This document shows, piece by piece, positions 44,846 through 55,693 of a stretch of DNA of 64,000 bases (its first letter is position 1; each line of letters starts with the position of its first letter). Origin of the DNA: Zoroaster sp. YZ-2022 (Eukaryota > Echinodermata > Asteroidea > Forcipulatida > Zoroasteridae); assembly GCA_029582265.1 (NCBI GenBank), contig CM055828.1:11746277-11810276 (forward strand), written 5' to 3'. The position numbers were made by a program, and so were the translations under genes. Under the pieces are notes generated by a model. That model saw only the letters and a program-made list of their open reading frames with translations, had not been told where the DNA came from and did no database searches.

Positions 44846-45413
44846 AACCACCCAGATAATCGCTGAGTCACGCGCCCACTGGTTTTACCACACTGCACTC
44901 AGAGATGTTTTATTGTTTCCATCTGAGTACAGTGTGGGCAGATCCCCGGATCTTTGGATTGTTTCCGTAATCTGTTACCAGTGGGCAGCACACTGAGTAC
45001 AATCTTAAAATTTAGTGTAATCTGTTTGTTAGTCAATTTTGTACACAGCGTGCGTTTCCAAATAGTGGCCCAGTCTTTACCGGGGTGGTCCCTCTCTAGT
45101 TTGGGTTTGGTCTCTCGGGCCTCCAGCATGATAGGGTACAGGTTCTTTTGTTTTGTTTTTGTCCAATCGGGGACATCGTCTTGGTATTTTTTGTACGTTT
45201 GGATAACCGATGCGTAGCATTCTGGCCGAGCGTCACAGTGCGGGATGTCGTTGTTAAGATGTATCCCGCACCAATACTCGGCCAGAACTCGCCCGGTCTT
45301 CGCAAGACAATGTCCCCGATGTGTGTACCCTGTAATGCAGTCACTTCGCTTTCTATATCCATGACCCCCATTATCCGTGGGAGGGGGAGGAACATGGATA
45401 CCCGGTTGATTTA
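44846..45413 (-). pseudogene. Tx1-like LINE ORF2 internal fragment
   Basis: Corresponds to about 25903-26470 of the larger element: DWATIWKRTLCTKLTNKQIT, CPHCTQMETIKHL and VTALQGTHIGDIVLRRP are readable on the minus strand. Both ends are truncated relative to that copy, and frames are broken. No target-site duplication is evident. Confidence 0.85.
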
Positions 45414-46180
45414 TTTGTAAATTTCTGGAAATGTATTTTCCATTGGAACATTGCTAGCGTACGGAGCCCCTAAAGGGACAGGTAAATAAACAAATAGGAC
45501 AGGTAAAAAAAGAAATGTATTTCCCTCGAAATAACATTTCATTCCCTCGAAATAAAATTTCATTCCCTCGAATAATTATTTCGTTCTCTCGAAATCATTT
45601 CATTACTTTGCACTATTTCCTTCATGAATTGTTTATTAAGAATATTATTATAATTTTTATTCCAGTACTCCACAATCTAGCAAGAAACGTCGCAGGAGCA
45701 AACCAATTGACACCCCCAGCTAAGCGACAGGTTGTGCTTTCTGAAGACTGTTTTGATAAATAAATCAGGGAGAAGTGCCTTGGTAAGTAGACCATAGCTG
45801 ATTGCCCCTAGCAGCACTTTTCTTGATATTTTGATATTTATGGGAAATGATGCAAAGTAATTTCTTACTGGTTTCTCTCACAAGGAGTGGACACCACAAA
45901 TGCCCATCGCTTAGGGGAACAGTTATTTGCAACAATTTCCAGAAATAAACCATGTGGTAAAAGTTTCTTAAACAGATTAAATAAAGACATCTTAAACTAG
46001 GGCATCGATTCCATGCCCTGTGAAAGTCTTCTTTGATCGTGACAGTACTGCCCCTTTAAGGTAGTGTAAGAACAAAACTAACCGGTAGTTTGTGGAAACA
46101 TCCTTTCTTTTTTCTGATTTGGGAAGTGACTTAGTTTTTTATGCATTCTGATCTTTAGTATAAATACTGATTCTTGTTTT
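45414..46180. other. Spacer with short CCCTCGAAATAA repeats
   Basis: 45515-45605 holds four or five degenerate copies of CATT(C)CCCTCGAAATAA. A possible acceptor and donor pair bounds 45667-45780, but every frame there contains a stop. No gene supported. Confidence 0.5.
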
Positions 46181-46263
46181 TATAGGTTGGTGAAATTCTT
46201 GTGTTGGGAGATTAAATTAAATCAATTGTTTATTTCCCGACGCAAGAATTTCACCAACCTATA
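46181..46263. repeat. 31-bp near-perfect hairpin (tiny palindromic MITE or RNA hairpin)
   Basis: Arms 46181-46211 and 46233-46263 begin TATAGGTTGGTGAAATTCTT and its complement. They differ at three positions, all of which would be G:U pairs in plus-strand RNA. The loop is 21 nt. TA dinucleotides at both outer edges also fit a Tc1/mariner-type MITE with TA target duplication. Confidence 0.75.
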
Positions 46264-46316
46264 TATATCGCAGAACCCGCTGCTATATAGGATTCTAGCC
46301 AGCCAATCGCCATCGG

Positions 46317-46371
46317 GCAAGCTCGGTGGTCGAGAGGTTAAGACGTCTGCACTAGTAAGCAGGAGGTCGTG
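46317..46371 (+). mobile_element. SINE head (tRNA-derived), truncated
   Basis: GGTGGTCGAGAGGTTAAGAC resembles a tRNA box A region, followed by an anticodon-arm-like CTGCACTAGTAAGCAG. It stops just before where box B should begin, at the CACTG end of the next element. Confidence 0.55.
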
Positions 46372-47370
46372 CACTGTAAAACATTTCTTTGTAAATTTAC
46401 AGAAAAAGTGCTGGCAACAGAGTTGCCAGCACTTTCTGTTATTTCATTTAACCCTTCGTTTTGTAAAATATAATTACAGACCTGTTGTTATTATTAAAAA
46501 AATTAAAAAGTTATAATCATTTTTAACAGACCACATGGTTTTGGCAAAATACAGGCCAACCTTTAAATGCAAATAACTGAACTTCTGTTGTTTTGTGTTC
46601 ACAACCTGCAACAATTATTCAAATTTACAGAAATGTTAGTTATTTAATTTGGTACTTTGTTTTTTGCTTTTACACACTGTGAAAAAAATCTCGTTTTTTT
46701 ACGGCCTGCGAAATGACGGTTACCGTAGTTTTTACTGACACTTTCCGTTATTTTACGTATAATATTTATATATTTTTACGGGTATCGTATATGACGCAGC
46801 TGTCAACATCCATGAGGGAACGCTGCATCTACTATGGAATGGATCTGCAGATATTGGAGTTAATCAATGCAACTGTTTATTGTACACAATGTCTTTCACT
46901 TACCTATACGTACGCGTAGTCTGGTTCCTTTTTTAATCACTCCTCTCCAGTTACTAATAAACGGAACATGTATTCTTTATATATACTGTTTTTTCGAAAC
47001 TCTTTTTAGTCATGGTGGCATGCAATTATAATCTATATTTCAATATTTTAAATTTTGAATGTACTTTTTTACATCAACATAGAAGAGAACATCAAAATAT
47101 TACCTTTTTAATCATAAAATTAACAGTAAATTATTTTGAAAATGGGCTAAAATCATCCATTTTCACATATTTAAACCTTGAAAATGATTCGAGCGCAAAG
47201 CTAGGTCAACTTAAGGTCAGTCATTTACATATTGGATATATCCCAGAGTGCAATGGGAGCGGCCATAATACGGGTTTCGGCCGTAAAACACTGAGAAATG
47301 GATGATTACGGTAATTCACCATAGAATTTACAAACTTTTCGCCGTAAAATTACGGTATTTTTTTACAGTG
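46372..47370. mobile_element. CACTG-ended non-autonomous DNA element, copy 1
   Basis: Starts CACTGTAAAAC and ends TTTTTTTACAGTG, an inverted terminal repeat of about 10 bp. The interior is non-coding, with CCGTAAAATTACGG-type palindromes and a perfect 14-bp hairpin at 46405-46435 (AAAGTGCTGGCAAC, loop AGA). The CACTG ends resemble CACTA/EnSpm-group MITEs. No transposase and no unambiguous target duplication. Confidence 0.55.
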
Positions 47371-47597
47371 CAGATTTCTGCAAATATAAAAGGATCCGAA
47401 TCTGTAAAATTACCTTTTTGGGTATTTTTTACACATTTGTTTGTTTTTAAACGTATCATTTGTTTATTCGTTTTAATGAATTTCACTTGAATTGAAATAA
47501 GTTGAATCAGTAAAATTTAATTATTTATTTTGTATTAACACAAGTTGTTTTGATACGTCGTGATTGTAATTTATTTACTTGTATTACAACGTCTACA

Positions 47598-47976
47598 ATA
47601 CTACTACTACTACTACTAATAATAATAATGTGGACTTATATAGCGCACGTATCCACCAAACTGGTGCTCAAGGCGCATTATATTATTATCCCCTGCTCAT
47701 CAGGCTCATAAATCATTCCTGAAACATCTCAGCTCCCTGGGGAGTATACAGCTCAATTGCTGCCATTACAGCGCATAAAGGGCTAATCAAACACAACAAC
47801 CAACTCTGCCCTCACAGGTACCCATTTACCCCTGGGTGGAGAGAAGCAATTATGGTAAAGTGTCTTGCTCAAGGACACAAGTACCCCGGTCGCGGTCGGG
47901 ATTCCAACCCACATTCTGACGACTCAGCCATCAGAACATAAATCCGATGCACTAAACCGCTCGACCATGGCACTCC
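47598..47976 (-). mobile_element. tRNA-Leu-like SINE, full length
   Basis: On the minus strand: box A TGGTCGAGCGG (47958-47968 region), an anticodon-arm-like ATCGGATTTATGTTCTGAT, then box B GGTTGGAATCC (47899-47909). The body follows with TGTGTCCTTGAGCAAGACAC and TTTACCATAATTGCT, the motif shared with the SINE at 30.96 kb. A terminal part reads GCGCTATATAAGTCCAC and ends in ATT/AGT repeats (47598-47630). Confidence 0.85.
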
Positions 47977-48892
47977 ACACTGCAAGAATCTGTCGTAGTT
48001 CAAATGGTCAAATATCAACAAATGCAATAACACTCTAAATTACAATTTGGTTTTTTCCATTTTGCAAACAAAAGTTATTTATTCGGGAATCTAACACAAC
48101 AAATCAAACATGTCCATATTGAACAACGCTCTCAACAAAACTTATGTTATCAACATAGCCTAATACTCGACTGCCTGACAATAGTAACGAGTTGCCCCCT
48201 AGAAAAACATAAAGAAAGCAATACCACATAGCAAGCATTCAGTACACACACTCAGTGCTCAAACAAATAATGTTGGTGAACCCCCTCCCCCCAAAAAAAT
48301 ACATAAAAAGTAAAAGCAAATAACAAACAAGAGTGTAAAAAAACAGAAATTTTACACAATTCGACTGTAATTTTACAAATTCTATGTTCAATAACAAAAT
48401 TATGGGTGAAAATCAACAAAATATGTAAAAATACATACAGAATATTTACAGAAAGAGGTTTATTTACATCAACAACAACAAACTAAAATGTAAAAACAAA
48501 TAACAAACAAAAAATCTCTGTAAAAAAACAAACATTTTCCACAATTCGATTGTATTTTTACAAATGTTATGTTCAATAACAAAAGTATGGGTAAATATTA
48601 AAAAAATATGTAAAAATACAAACTTATTACATCAAAAACAAAAACGAAAAATGTAAAAGCAAATAACAAACACAAAATCTGTGTAAAAAAACAGAAACTT
48701 TCCACAATTCGATTGTTATTTTACAAATTCTATGTTTAATAACAAAATTATGGGTGAAAATCAACAAATTATGTAAAAATACATAAATATTTTTACAGAA
48801 AGAGGTTTATTTACATCAAAAACAAAACAAAAAATATGTAAAATCAAATAACAAACAAAAAATCTGTGTAAAAAAACAGATTTTTTTTACAG
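47972..48892. mobile_element. CACTG-ended non-autonomous DNA element, copy 2
   Basis: The left end CCACACTGCAAGAATCTG is an imperfect inverse of the right end CAGATTTTTTTTACAGTGTGGG. The interior 48300-48890 has about three tandem units of 163-186 bp (ACAATTCGA(C/T)TGT and GGTTTATTTACATCA words). It has the same type of end as copy 1 and is non-coding. Confidence 0.5.
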
Positions 48893-49000
48893 TGTGGGTT
48901 TTTTCACAGACACACAGAAAGCACTGAGCATGCAGTCCTATACACACGTCGGTGTAGGGCAAAATTAAATCAATTTATTCTTTTTTTTAAATCTCTTCAG

Positions 49001-49502
49001 GAGAATATGATGTCCCAATCGTCTATCTTCAGGAACCCCCACGAGAGATGCTCTTGAGAGCAATAAGCTCTAAGCACAAAGAAAAGAAATAAGGAGGTGT
49101 TGAAGGAGACTATCACCTACAGCACTGTTATTTCAGTACTGCTTAATGGAGATACATTTACTGATCCAAAGACCTCCCGGTATTATACACTGGGGGAAAT
49201 CTTCTAACGTCATCCATGAAAGAACTCATGGATGACGAGGTATTCCACAATTTAAAAACAATTAGAGTGAAGGTGTTCAAAGGCCTTCAAAGAACAGCAG
49301 CTCTCCGAGTAGCCTCCCTACATAATGTAGGATCTCACCTAGTGCAGGACCGTACCCTGCGAGACGACGTCGAGGTGTGCAGGGGCCTCTTGTATTAATT
49401 GAACCATTTAAATGAACATTTAGTGGAACCACCTGCCTCCAAAAAGTGTGGAGGGCGCACTGTGCTCTTGCTCTCGGCAGAAAAGCACCTCTGTGTTCAA
49501 AG
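49001..49502 (+). pseudogene. Exon-like coding segment, frames broken
   Basis: Follows a pyrimidine tract and TCTCTTCAG. Protein-like strings occur in successive frames: EYDVPIVYLQEPPREMLLRA, EVLKETITYSTVISVLLNGD with TFTDPKTSRYYTLGEIF, and MKELMDDEVFHNLKTIRVKV with TAALRVASLHNVGSHLVQDR. It ends in a candidate donor AAG|GTAAGC at 49503. Codon-like composition is better than in the flanks, but at least two frameshifts break it. I do not recognise the protein. It is either a decayed host gene or one with assembly indels. Confidence 0.4.
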
Positions 49503-49875
49503 GTAAGCTATACTGATAAATCAGTTACAATGATTATATCATTACAAGCAGGCACGTTGTCAAAAATTAGCACCACACGAAAATGTTTTACTCCATTTAT
49601 TTCCTATACAAAAAAGGGGTAGATGTTCTGTGCCTCAATCAAAATATTTTCTGGGGTGCTCCATTTTTCAAAAAAGTGGTCGCCGCCCCTCCCTTGACAA
49701 ATTTCTTGCAGATGTGCGCTTGATTAGAGAATTAGAGAATTAAACTGTTCAACTGAATTATTTTGTCTACGCTACTCAATAAAGCTGTTTTTGCCCAGTG
49801 GTGATGGAATTTATAGAGCACCTAAAATTGATTAAAACTGAAATTCACTGCTGCTCTCTCGATTTGTGTCATTAG

Positions 49876-49929
49876 ACAGAAGATCCACTTCAACAAGAAA
49901 TTAACAATGTATTTACAGCCTATTTTGAT
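49876..49929 (+). CDS. Candidate internal exon (18 codons, phase 0)
   Basis: Bounded by an acceptor GTCATTAG and a donor GAT|GTGAGT. Translation TEDPLQQEINNVFTAYFD is open and ends in phase 0, which matches the next candidate exon at 50174. The family is unknown. Confidence 0.4.
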
Positions 49930-50173
49930 GTGAGTATTATAAGAAGTTATAAGCTAAACGTCCTCAAACATTATACATTCAGCATTTCATATTTTATTTG
50001 AATTTAGCTTATTAACTTATAGAAAGAAAAAAATAAAACTATTTCACACAAATAATTATCAGAAAACTTGCCGTCAAAATAGCCAAAAATATTGGGATGA
50101 GGAAAATAATCTTTGTAAAATGTGTATGATATCAACAATTAATTACTATTTTCAATTTGTTAATCTTTTGCAG

Positions 50174-50290
50174 GCTCTGAAAGCGCTAGAACCGACATTT
50201 CAGCTTGCTCAGTGTAGCAGTAGGTGCTACGACAAGCTTTCAAAGGTGTTCACTTTGTTTGAGAAGAATGGGCAGTGCCTGAAACAGACA
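50174..50290 (+). CDS. Candidate internal exon (39 codons, phase 0)
   Basis: Bounded by TCTTTTGCAG and ACA|GTGAGT, exactly 117 bp. The translation starts ALKALEPTFQLAQCSSRCYD, continues KLSKVFTLFEKNG and has four Cys residues. Same phase and strand as the exon at 49876. Together they are the best evidence for a host gene here. Confidence 0.45.
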
Positions 50291-50555
50291 GTGAGTGTAA
50301 ACTTGAAGATTTCACTATTTGAAATGAATTGAAGCAGCCAAGTGTTTTATTTATAGTGTTTTATTTATATAGTTTATTAATAAAATATTCACTATATTTC
50401 ATGTATTAATCAAATATTCACTGTATTTCATAATTACCCAGAAAGTTGGTTATTTACTTAATCAAATTAATACAAGTTGCACCAATGTAAACGGAGGCCC
50501 TCTTGTTGTTCCCATTGCTGTTAAACTTAAAACTTTTAAGCAAGTACGGTAGGAT

Positions 50556-51000
50556 TTGTACGCAGAGCTCAAGGGAGGACTTTTTAAAACTAGAACCAGC
50601 TACTTACAACCTTTTGTTATTATCCTCTGTGGTATAGATAGATTTGTTTCCCCTCTGACAAATGTGTGTTATTTCAAATCAACCAAACCCGAAGACGATT
50701 TCACTCAAAGAGTAAAACATTTGATTTGGTATCAACACAACATCTTTTCTGCTACCGGGGTGGGAGCTTTGCGAAGGAGGACACGCCCCCTTCGCCGGTT
50801 CCAGCGGGTGAGTGGTCTCCACCAACTTCGCCATCTGGGGCTAATGGCCCCTGTAGTTTCAGCGAACGCTTCTTCCTCTCAGACCGATCCTTCAGACTCG
50901 AGGGGAGTTCCCCACTCTGGAGTCGAAAGCCCCATTGTTTCTTCTTGCAGCCTGTCACCAGCATCCTCCTTGGGATGCAAGTGTAAGGCCCCCCAAAGGG
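50556..51000 (+). other. Open frame running into gap, Ser/Pro-rich, unidentified
   Basis: About 148 codons are open before the gap, with a Ser/Pro-rich part (APVVSANASSSQTDPSDSRG) after an Arg-rich patch. G+C rises at 50750-51000. It may be the ORF1 of the LINE whose tail follows the gap, but no diagnostic domain is present. Confidence 0.3.
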
Positions 51001-51500
51001 NNNNNNNNNNNNNNNNNNNNNNNNNNNNNNNNNNNNNNNNNNNNNNNNNNNNNNNNNNNNNNNNNNNNNNNNNNNNNNNNNNNNNNNNNNNNNNNNNNNN
51101 NNNNNNNNNNNNNNNNNNNNNNNNNNNNNNNNNNNNNNNNNNNNNNNNNNNNNNNNNNNNNNNNNNNNNNNNNNNNNNNNNNNNNNNNNNNNNNNNNNNN
51201 NNNNNNNNNNNNNNNNNNNNNNNNNNNNNNNNNNNNNNNNNNNNNNNNNNNNNNNNNNNNNNNNNNNNNNNNNNNNNNNNNNNNNNNNNNNNNNNNNNNN
51301 NNNNNNNNNNNNNNNNNNNNNNNNNNNNNNNNNNNNNNNNNNNNNNNNNNNNNNNNNNNNNNNNNNNNNNNNNNNNNNNNNNNNNNNNNNNNNNNNNNNN
51401 NNNNNNNNNNNNNNNNNNNNNNNNNNNNNNNNNNNNNNNNNNNNNNNNNNNNNNNNNNNNNNNNNNNNNNNNNNNNNNNNNNNNNNNNNNNNNNNNNNNN
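51001..51500. other. Assembly gap (500 N)
   Basis: Exactly 500 N; frames across it are not real. Confidence 0.99.
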
Positions 51501-51504
51501 GTTT

Positions 51505-52330
51505 CTTTTCCCATTAAATTGTGACCCCAGATAACCCTCTCATTACATGACGTAATTTGGGTGTTATATTTGACTCGACAATGACTTTAAAACCACATAT
51601 CCCCAACATTTTTCCCATATCATCATTTCATATCAGAAATATAAGCCGAATTAGGAAATACATGAATAAAAGTGCTGGTGAACAAATTATACATGTGTTT
51701 TGTCACATCACGGCTCGATAACGGGAATGCCTCTCCTTTACGGTCTCCCCGCAGAATCAAATATCTCGTCTTCAGCACATAAGAACATAGCAGCTTCCGT
51801 GTTGTGACTTTGTCCAGAAAGTCATGCCATACCCGCTAATCTTGAAACAACTGCAATTGGCTTCCTGTTTCACAGAGAATTGTTTTAAACTTATGCTAAT
51901 TGTTCACAAATCTTTTAATCAACATTGCTCCAATTTATATTTCTGAACTGCTTAAAAGTCTACACTCCATCACGCAATTTGCGCCCCAGCAACATGTCAC
52001 CCTCTAAAAGGGAACCAACTTTGCAAACGGAACTGGGGTGATAGGTCGTTTTCTGTCGCAGTTCTGGAGACTCTGGAATCATCTTTCCAACTAAACTCAA
52101 ATCTTGTCATAGTATAACCAGATTTAAGTCGATGCTTAAAACTCATCTTATGTCACAACTCTTCAAAGATGATGTATATTTGTAATTGCATTGTAGGTAC
52201 ATGTATCTCGGTACATATATTTTTTTCCCTATGCTATCATTGTATATTGTTTGTATTCATGTTTTTTCTTTGTTTTGAGCGCCCAGCAGGGTGGATATGT
52301 GCGCGCTAAAAATCTTTATTATTATTATTA
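51505..52330 (+). pseudogene. CR1/L2-like LINE 3' end
   Basis: Frames give RNLGVIFDSTMTLKPHIPNI and SSFHIRNISRIRKYM, LLYGLP, and a C-terminal SITRFKSMLKTHLMSQLF: the thumb and C-terminal region of CR1/L2-group reverse transcriptases. The 3' UTR ends with GCGCGCTAAAAATCTT followed by an ATT microsatellite (52316-52335), a usual 3' tail for this group. Frameshifts occur throughout; the 5' part is lost in the gap. Confidence 0.8.
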
Positions 52331-52603
52331 TTATTGTTATCATCTTCGGCGGATTGTAGAGTAATGTTAAAAAGCCAATCTGGCTGAACCCGGGAACGAT
52401 CACGTTGTCTTTTCCCTGGCAATTTGGGAAACGAACCGTCAACAGTTGGTTTTACATCGATGACGCTCGGATTGTTTGTGATGACGACTTTTGTCGTATT
52501 CCTTTTATACCTTTTGAACTTCTTAATCGTCAGTACGGATTTAGTTTGTGCCCGAATGCTTGCTCATATTTAACATGTACTATTATTTTATTAAATTAAT
52601 AAA

Positions 52604-52829
52604 ATGTTTATGAATAAAATGGTGTCTATAGCTATGATGATTGGAGGCGCCGTTGTAAACGCCCTCGCTTTTTCCGGATCAATTTTTTATTATTTTCCAG
52701 CTTACGTTCCAAACGAAGCGGAAAAAGAAACGAAGAGTAAGGCACGATTTAAAGGCGCTAGAAAAAACTGCTAAAGCTAGAGACGAAATGGTCAAAAGAG
52801 CGATTGAAATATCTAGATTATATGAATGA
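52604..52829 (+). pseudogene. Small membrane protein of virus-like block, broken
   Basis: From ATG 52604 the frame has a hydrophobic segment IAMMIGGAVVNALAFSGSIF and stops at 52774. A second frame (52750-52829) continues as a charged helix, HDLKALEKTAKARDEMVKRA. The TM-plus-charged-helix plan is like a small protein I associate with virus-like transposons in cnidarian and mollusc genomes; that association is from memory and unverified. Downstream frames to about 53100 carry further coding-like fragments. Function unknown. Confidence 0.4.
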
Positions 52830-53106
52830 CCGACTCAAAAAAGAATCGTGCGCTGAAAAACCTTTACCGATATAAACGAAGCGATGAATGAATATTATAT
52901 CGTTAATGTGGAAGCCAATTTGATTTATCGCCAAATTTATACGACGAACCTAAACCAACCGATTTTTTGACGCTCCTCGCGAAGATCAAAAACCAGAGAA
53001 GTCTTGTTCAATTCATCTTGGGCATGGGCGGTAGAGGTTACTATGGAGTTATAAATTATCTCAAAGAAGATGTAAAAATAAAATATAAACTAATGTGGTA
53101 AATAGA

Positions 53107-54290
53107 ATGGCAGAAGGAGGATACGATGATTTTGATTACGAAGAAAACATCCAGATGGATTCTATACAGCAAAGCCGGTGACATATATGTTATCCGCTGA
53201 CAATCTCGGTACATTGAGCAAAAGAACGAGATAAAGATGTTGTAGATGATTTTTACAAGCAAGTCGGATACGAGCCCATTTACCAGAAAGAATATATAAA
53301 TTGGAGTACAAAGATATAAAAGACGGGACATTAATCTCGTTAAGTAACGAGAAAGAAAAGGAAAATTTTAGCTATATCTACTCTCAAACAAAAGTATATC
53401 TGATTATATTAACCAAGATCTCAGGGAAAAGGGCTCAAAGTGTGGCGTTACTAAACACCCATTAGTAATCTCGATGAAATAATTCCTGAAAGCATTCCGA
53501 TGCAAGATTTACTGCAAGTCGCGACGGAATGTAGAACGAGACACCCATGAAGCAATTTCTATTCTTCGAGACGAGACGAATCAAAAAGAGCGGATGGACT
53601 TCCATTGGTGAGACAAACTGTTGTCTCGATAAAGTCTTGCAAACGACTCGAGGTGAACTTGCAACAATTTCTAGCCAAATTGAGCACACTAGACAAAGAA
53701 ATCTCCACTCTTCAAAAATTAATTCTTGACGCGAGAGAGCAACGAGAAAGACGAGTTGGCCGTAGAGATTCGTAAACAGCAGCGAGAAAAACAAGACGAA
53801 AGACGAGGAGATTAGAGATTGCGATCTACGAATCAAAGTGTCTCTTTCGTAGTCAAATCAATAGAATCAAAGAAACGATTAATAAAATGTTGAAAAGACG
53901 TCGGGTTGGGTGAAAAAATAAAACATTATTTAGAGAACAAGGCGTAACAATAGTCAGTATATTAGCGGCAATTAGTCTCGCAGATCAGTACCATCGTCGC
54001 TTCGATCGTAGCGCGAGCGTAAATCGATTCTAATACCACCTCCACCACCACCAAGTGGTGGTACCTAAAAGACTGGATACAAAACTCTTAAAAATCTATC
54101 AGATCTCACTAAAGAAACTTGATTAAAGCCTTGGATTCTCTACCGGGTATCATCGGTGGAGTATTGAGTTAGTTATTAATTAACGAAACTTTCAGGAGCG
54201 GTAGGATTGTTGGCGCGAACATGTGTGGTACTACGAGTGGAGTCGGAGCCATGGTTTTATTTTATTATTTTCAGGGTCAACGTTGAATAA
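53107..54290 (+). pseudogene. Virion-type structural protein remnant (acidic N-part, coiled coil, hydrophobic C-part)
   Basis: ATG 53107 starts an acidic stretch (MAEGGYDDFDYEEN) that is soon broken. Then come RIYKLEYKDIKDGTLISL (about 53286), DEIIPESIPMQDLLQV and a coiled coil LAKLSTLDKEISTLQKLI (about 53671). A Lys/Arg-rich part leads to FREQGVTIVSILAAISLAD (about 53930-53986), IPPPPPPSGGT (54033-54065) and ALDSLPGIIGGVLS (54128-54169). The order coiled coil, basic linker, membrane-like segment, Pro run, second hydrophobic segment recurs in uncharacterised proteins of Maverick/Polinton-like elements as I know them. Several frameshifts; not functional. Confidence 0.45.
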
Positions 54291-54342
54291 ACTTGTAAAT
54301 AGCTACATGCCCTAGCTCCAAAAGCAATCGCGATGCCAAATA

Positions 54343-55150
54343 TTAGAGGTTTTGTTTCCTCTTGGTGATCATCAATCGCGAGGGTTTGACGGATGCATCG
54401 ATGGATGAATCGGGATAGATGGTGGTGGATCGACGAATGTTGAGCATCAATGGATGGTGACGATCTATAGGGGGCGTTGAATTTGTGTCTTGATTCGATC
54501 CGAGCAACAGATCCGGCGTTGCAATCAAAATATTATTGTTGTATCCTACGTACGTACCTATACGCAACCTATGTCGGATGGCAAGGTATATAAATCTTTC
54601 CGATGACTAAAGTTTAACTGCGATCGAGCGTATTGTAAAGAATCTTTGATAACCTCTGAATGGAGGATTGCAAATCTACCGGAGAATCGATCCAGAAGCC
54701 TCGAGAGATGTTTTTAAGAATTTCTCTTTTGCATCTAAACCGGTACCCGGTACGAGAATTCCTGTTTTAGCTTGAGCTGAGCTCCCTAGCACGCCTGTAA
54801 ACGAACGTTCTTATAGAGTCGTTGATTCGTTCTATACATATATCCGGTAAACCCTGAGCCAATCCTTCTGACGCGAGTATAAATTGTAACCCAAGCCCGC
54901 TGGGTATCGGGAGATTGTGAAATGTAGGCGATCTGTATACGTCGAGCGATGATCCCAAAGCCCATCTTTGTACGGGTAGCGGTCTGAATAATCATTCTCA
55001 GCTAGAGAATGAAACATACAGACTTGAATCATCGTAGTCTTCCCCAGGCACCGGAATGCTATTAACCGTTGTCGTAACAATAGGCTATTCCCAATCCTCT
55101 CTCCGAGTTTTTGTCTCGTTTATTTGTTTCCAATTAGATACCGATGAAGG
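54343..55150 (-). pseudogene. Minus-strand coding-like region in virus-like block
   Basis: Minus frames include a 74-codon ORF ending in KRKQNL (54567-54343, with YNNNILIATPDLLLGSNQDT). Upstream fragments lie at 54570-55080, such as ISRGFWIDSPVDLQSSIQRL and AKTGILVPGTGLDAKEKFLK. They have protein-like composition on this strand only, in contrast with the flanking plus-strand genes. I cannot name the protein; frames are interrupted. Confidence 0.35.
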
Positions 55151-55371
55151 ACGTGAAAGTCTCTACATATTATTATACGCACAGTGCCAATGTCTATATA
55201 TTGTTTTCAAACGCTCCAAAAAAAAATGTTGAAAAGATGCGGGACAGCTCATTTCTTTTGAGCAATCGTCTAATTTGATAATAGACGTGAAACCCTGAAA
55301 AGAAACTACTAATCATCGGATTTCGAATGGAGTAAATGTTTATAACTCACGCCACACACCAATTCATCGTA

Positions 55372-55655
55372 CTACACCACGTTACAAAATTCATTTTGAT
55401 TCCTTACAGATAAAACTTCATGCCGATACGAATTCCAGCTTCTTACAATCTCATCGCTGTTGACGCGGGACAACTTGTATACTCTTTGAAAAGGATCGGC
55501 GAGTTCTACTTTGAAAAAACTCTTTCTGACGTGTAAATCTTTTTGAATAGACAAGTCACTGGAGGAAATTCCTTCCGGCTTTAAAATTTCCAGATTGTTG
55601 ATACCGCTTTGATATATACTTGAAAATTGCTATGGAAGGAAGCGTCATTTTATTA
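55372..55655 (-). pseudogene. Second minus-strand ORF of virus-like block
   Basis: An open frame reads ISSSDLSIQKDLHVRKSFFK, then VELADPFQRVYKLSRVNSDE and ends QNEFCNVV. Codon-like composition supports coding on this strand. Convergent with the plus-strand gene at 55694. Unidentified. Confidence 0.35.
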
Positions 55656-55693
55656 TAAACTAACTATTATTTTATCTTTTAGATTATAATAAA

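Noticed and set aside
45667..45780. Exon between TTCCAG and GTAAGT
   Set aside because: All three frames contain stops, including the one with a basic KKRRRSK string.
46405..46435. Perfect 14-bp hairpin as a microRNA or terminator
   Set aside because: Short, with a 3-nt loop, near the end of a palindrome-rich DNA element; better explained as part of that element.
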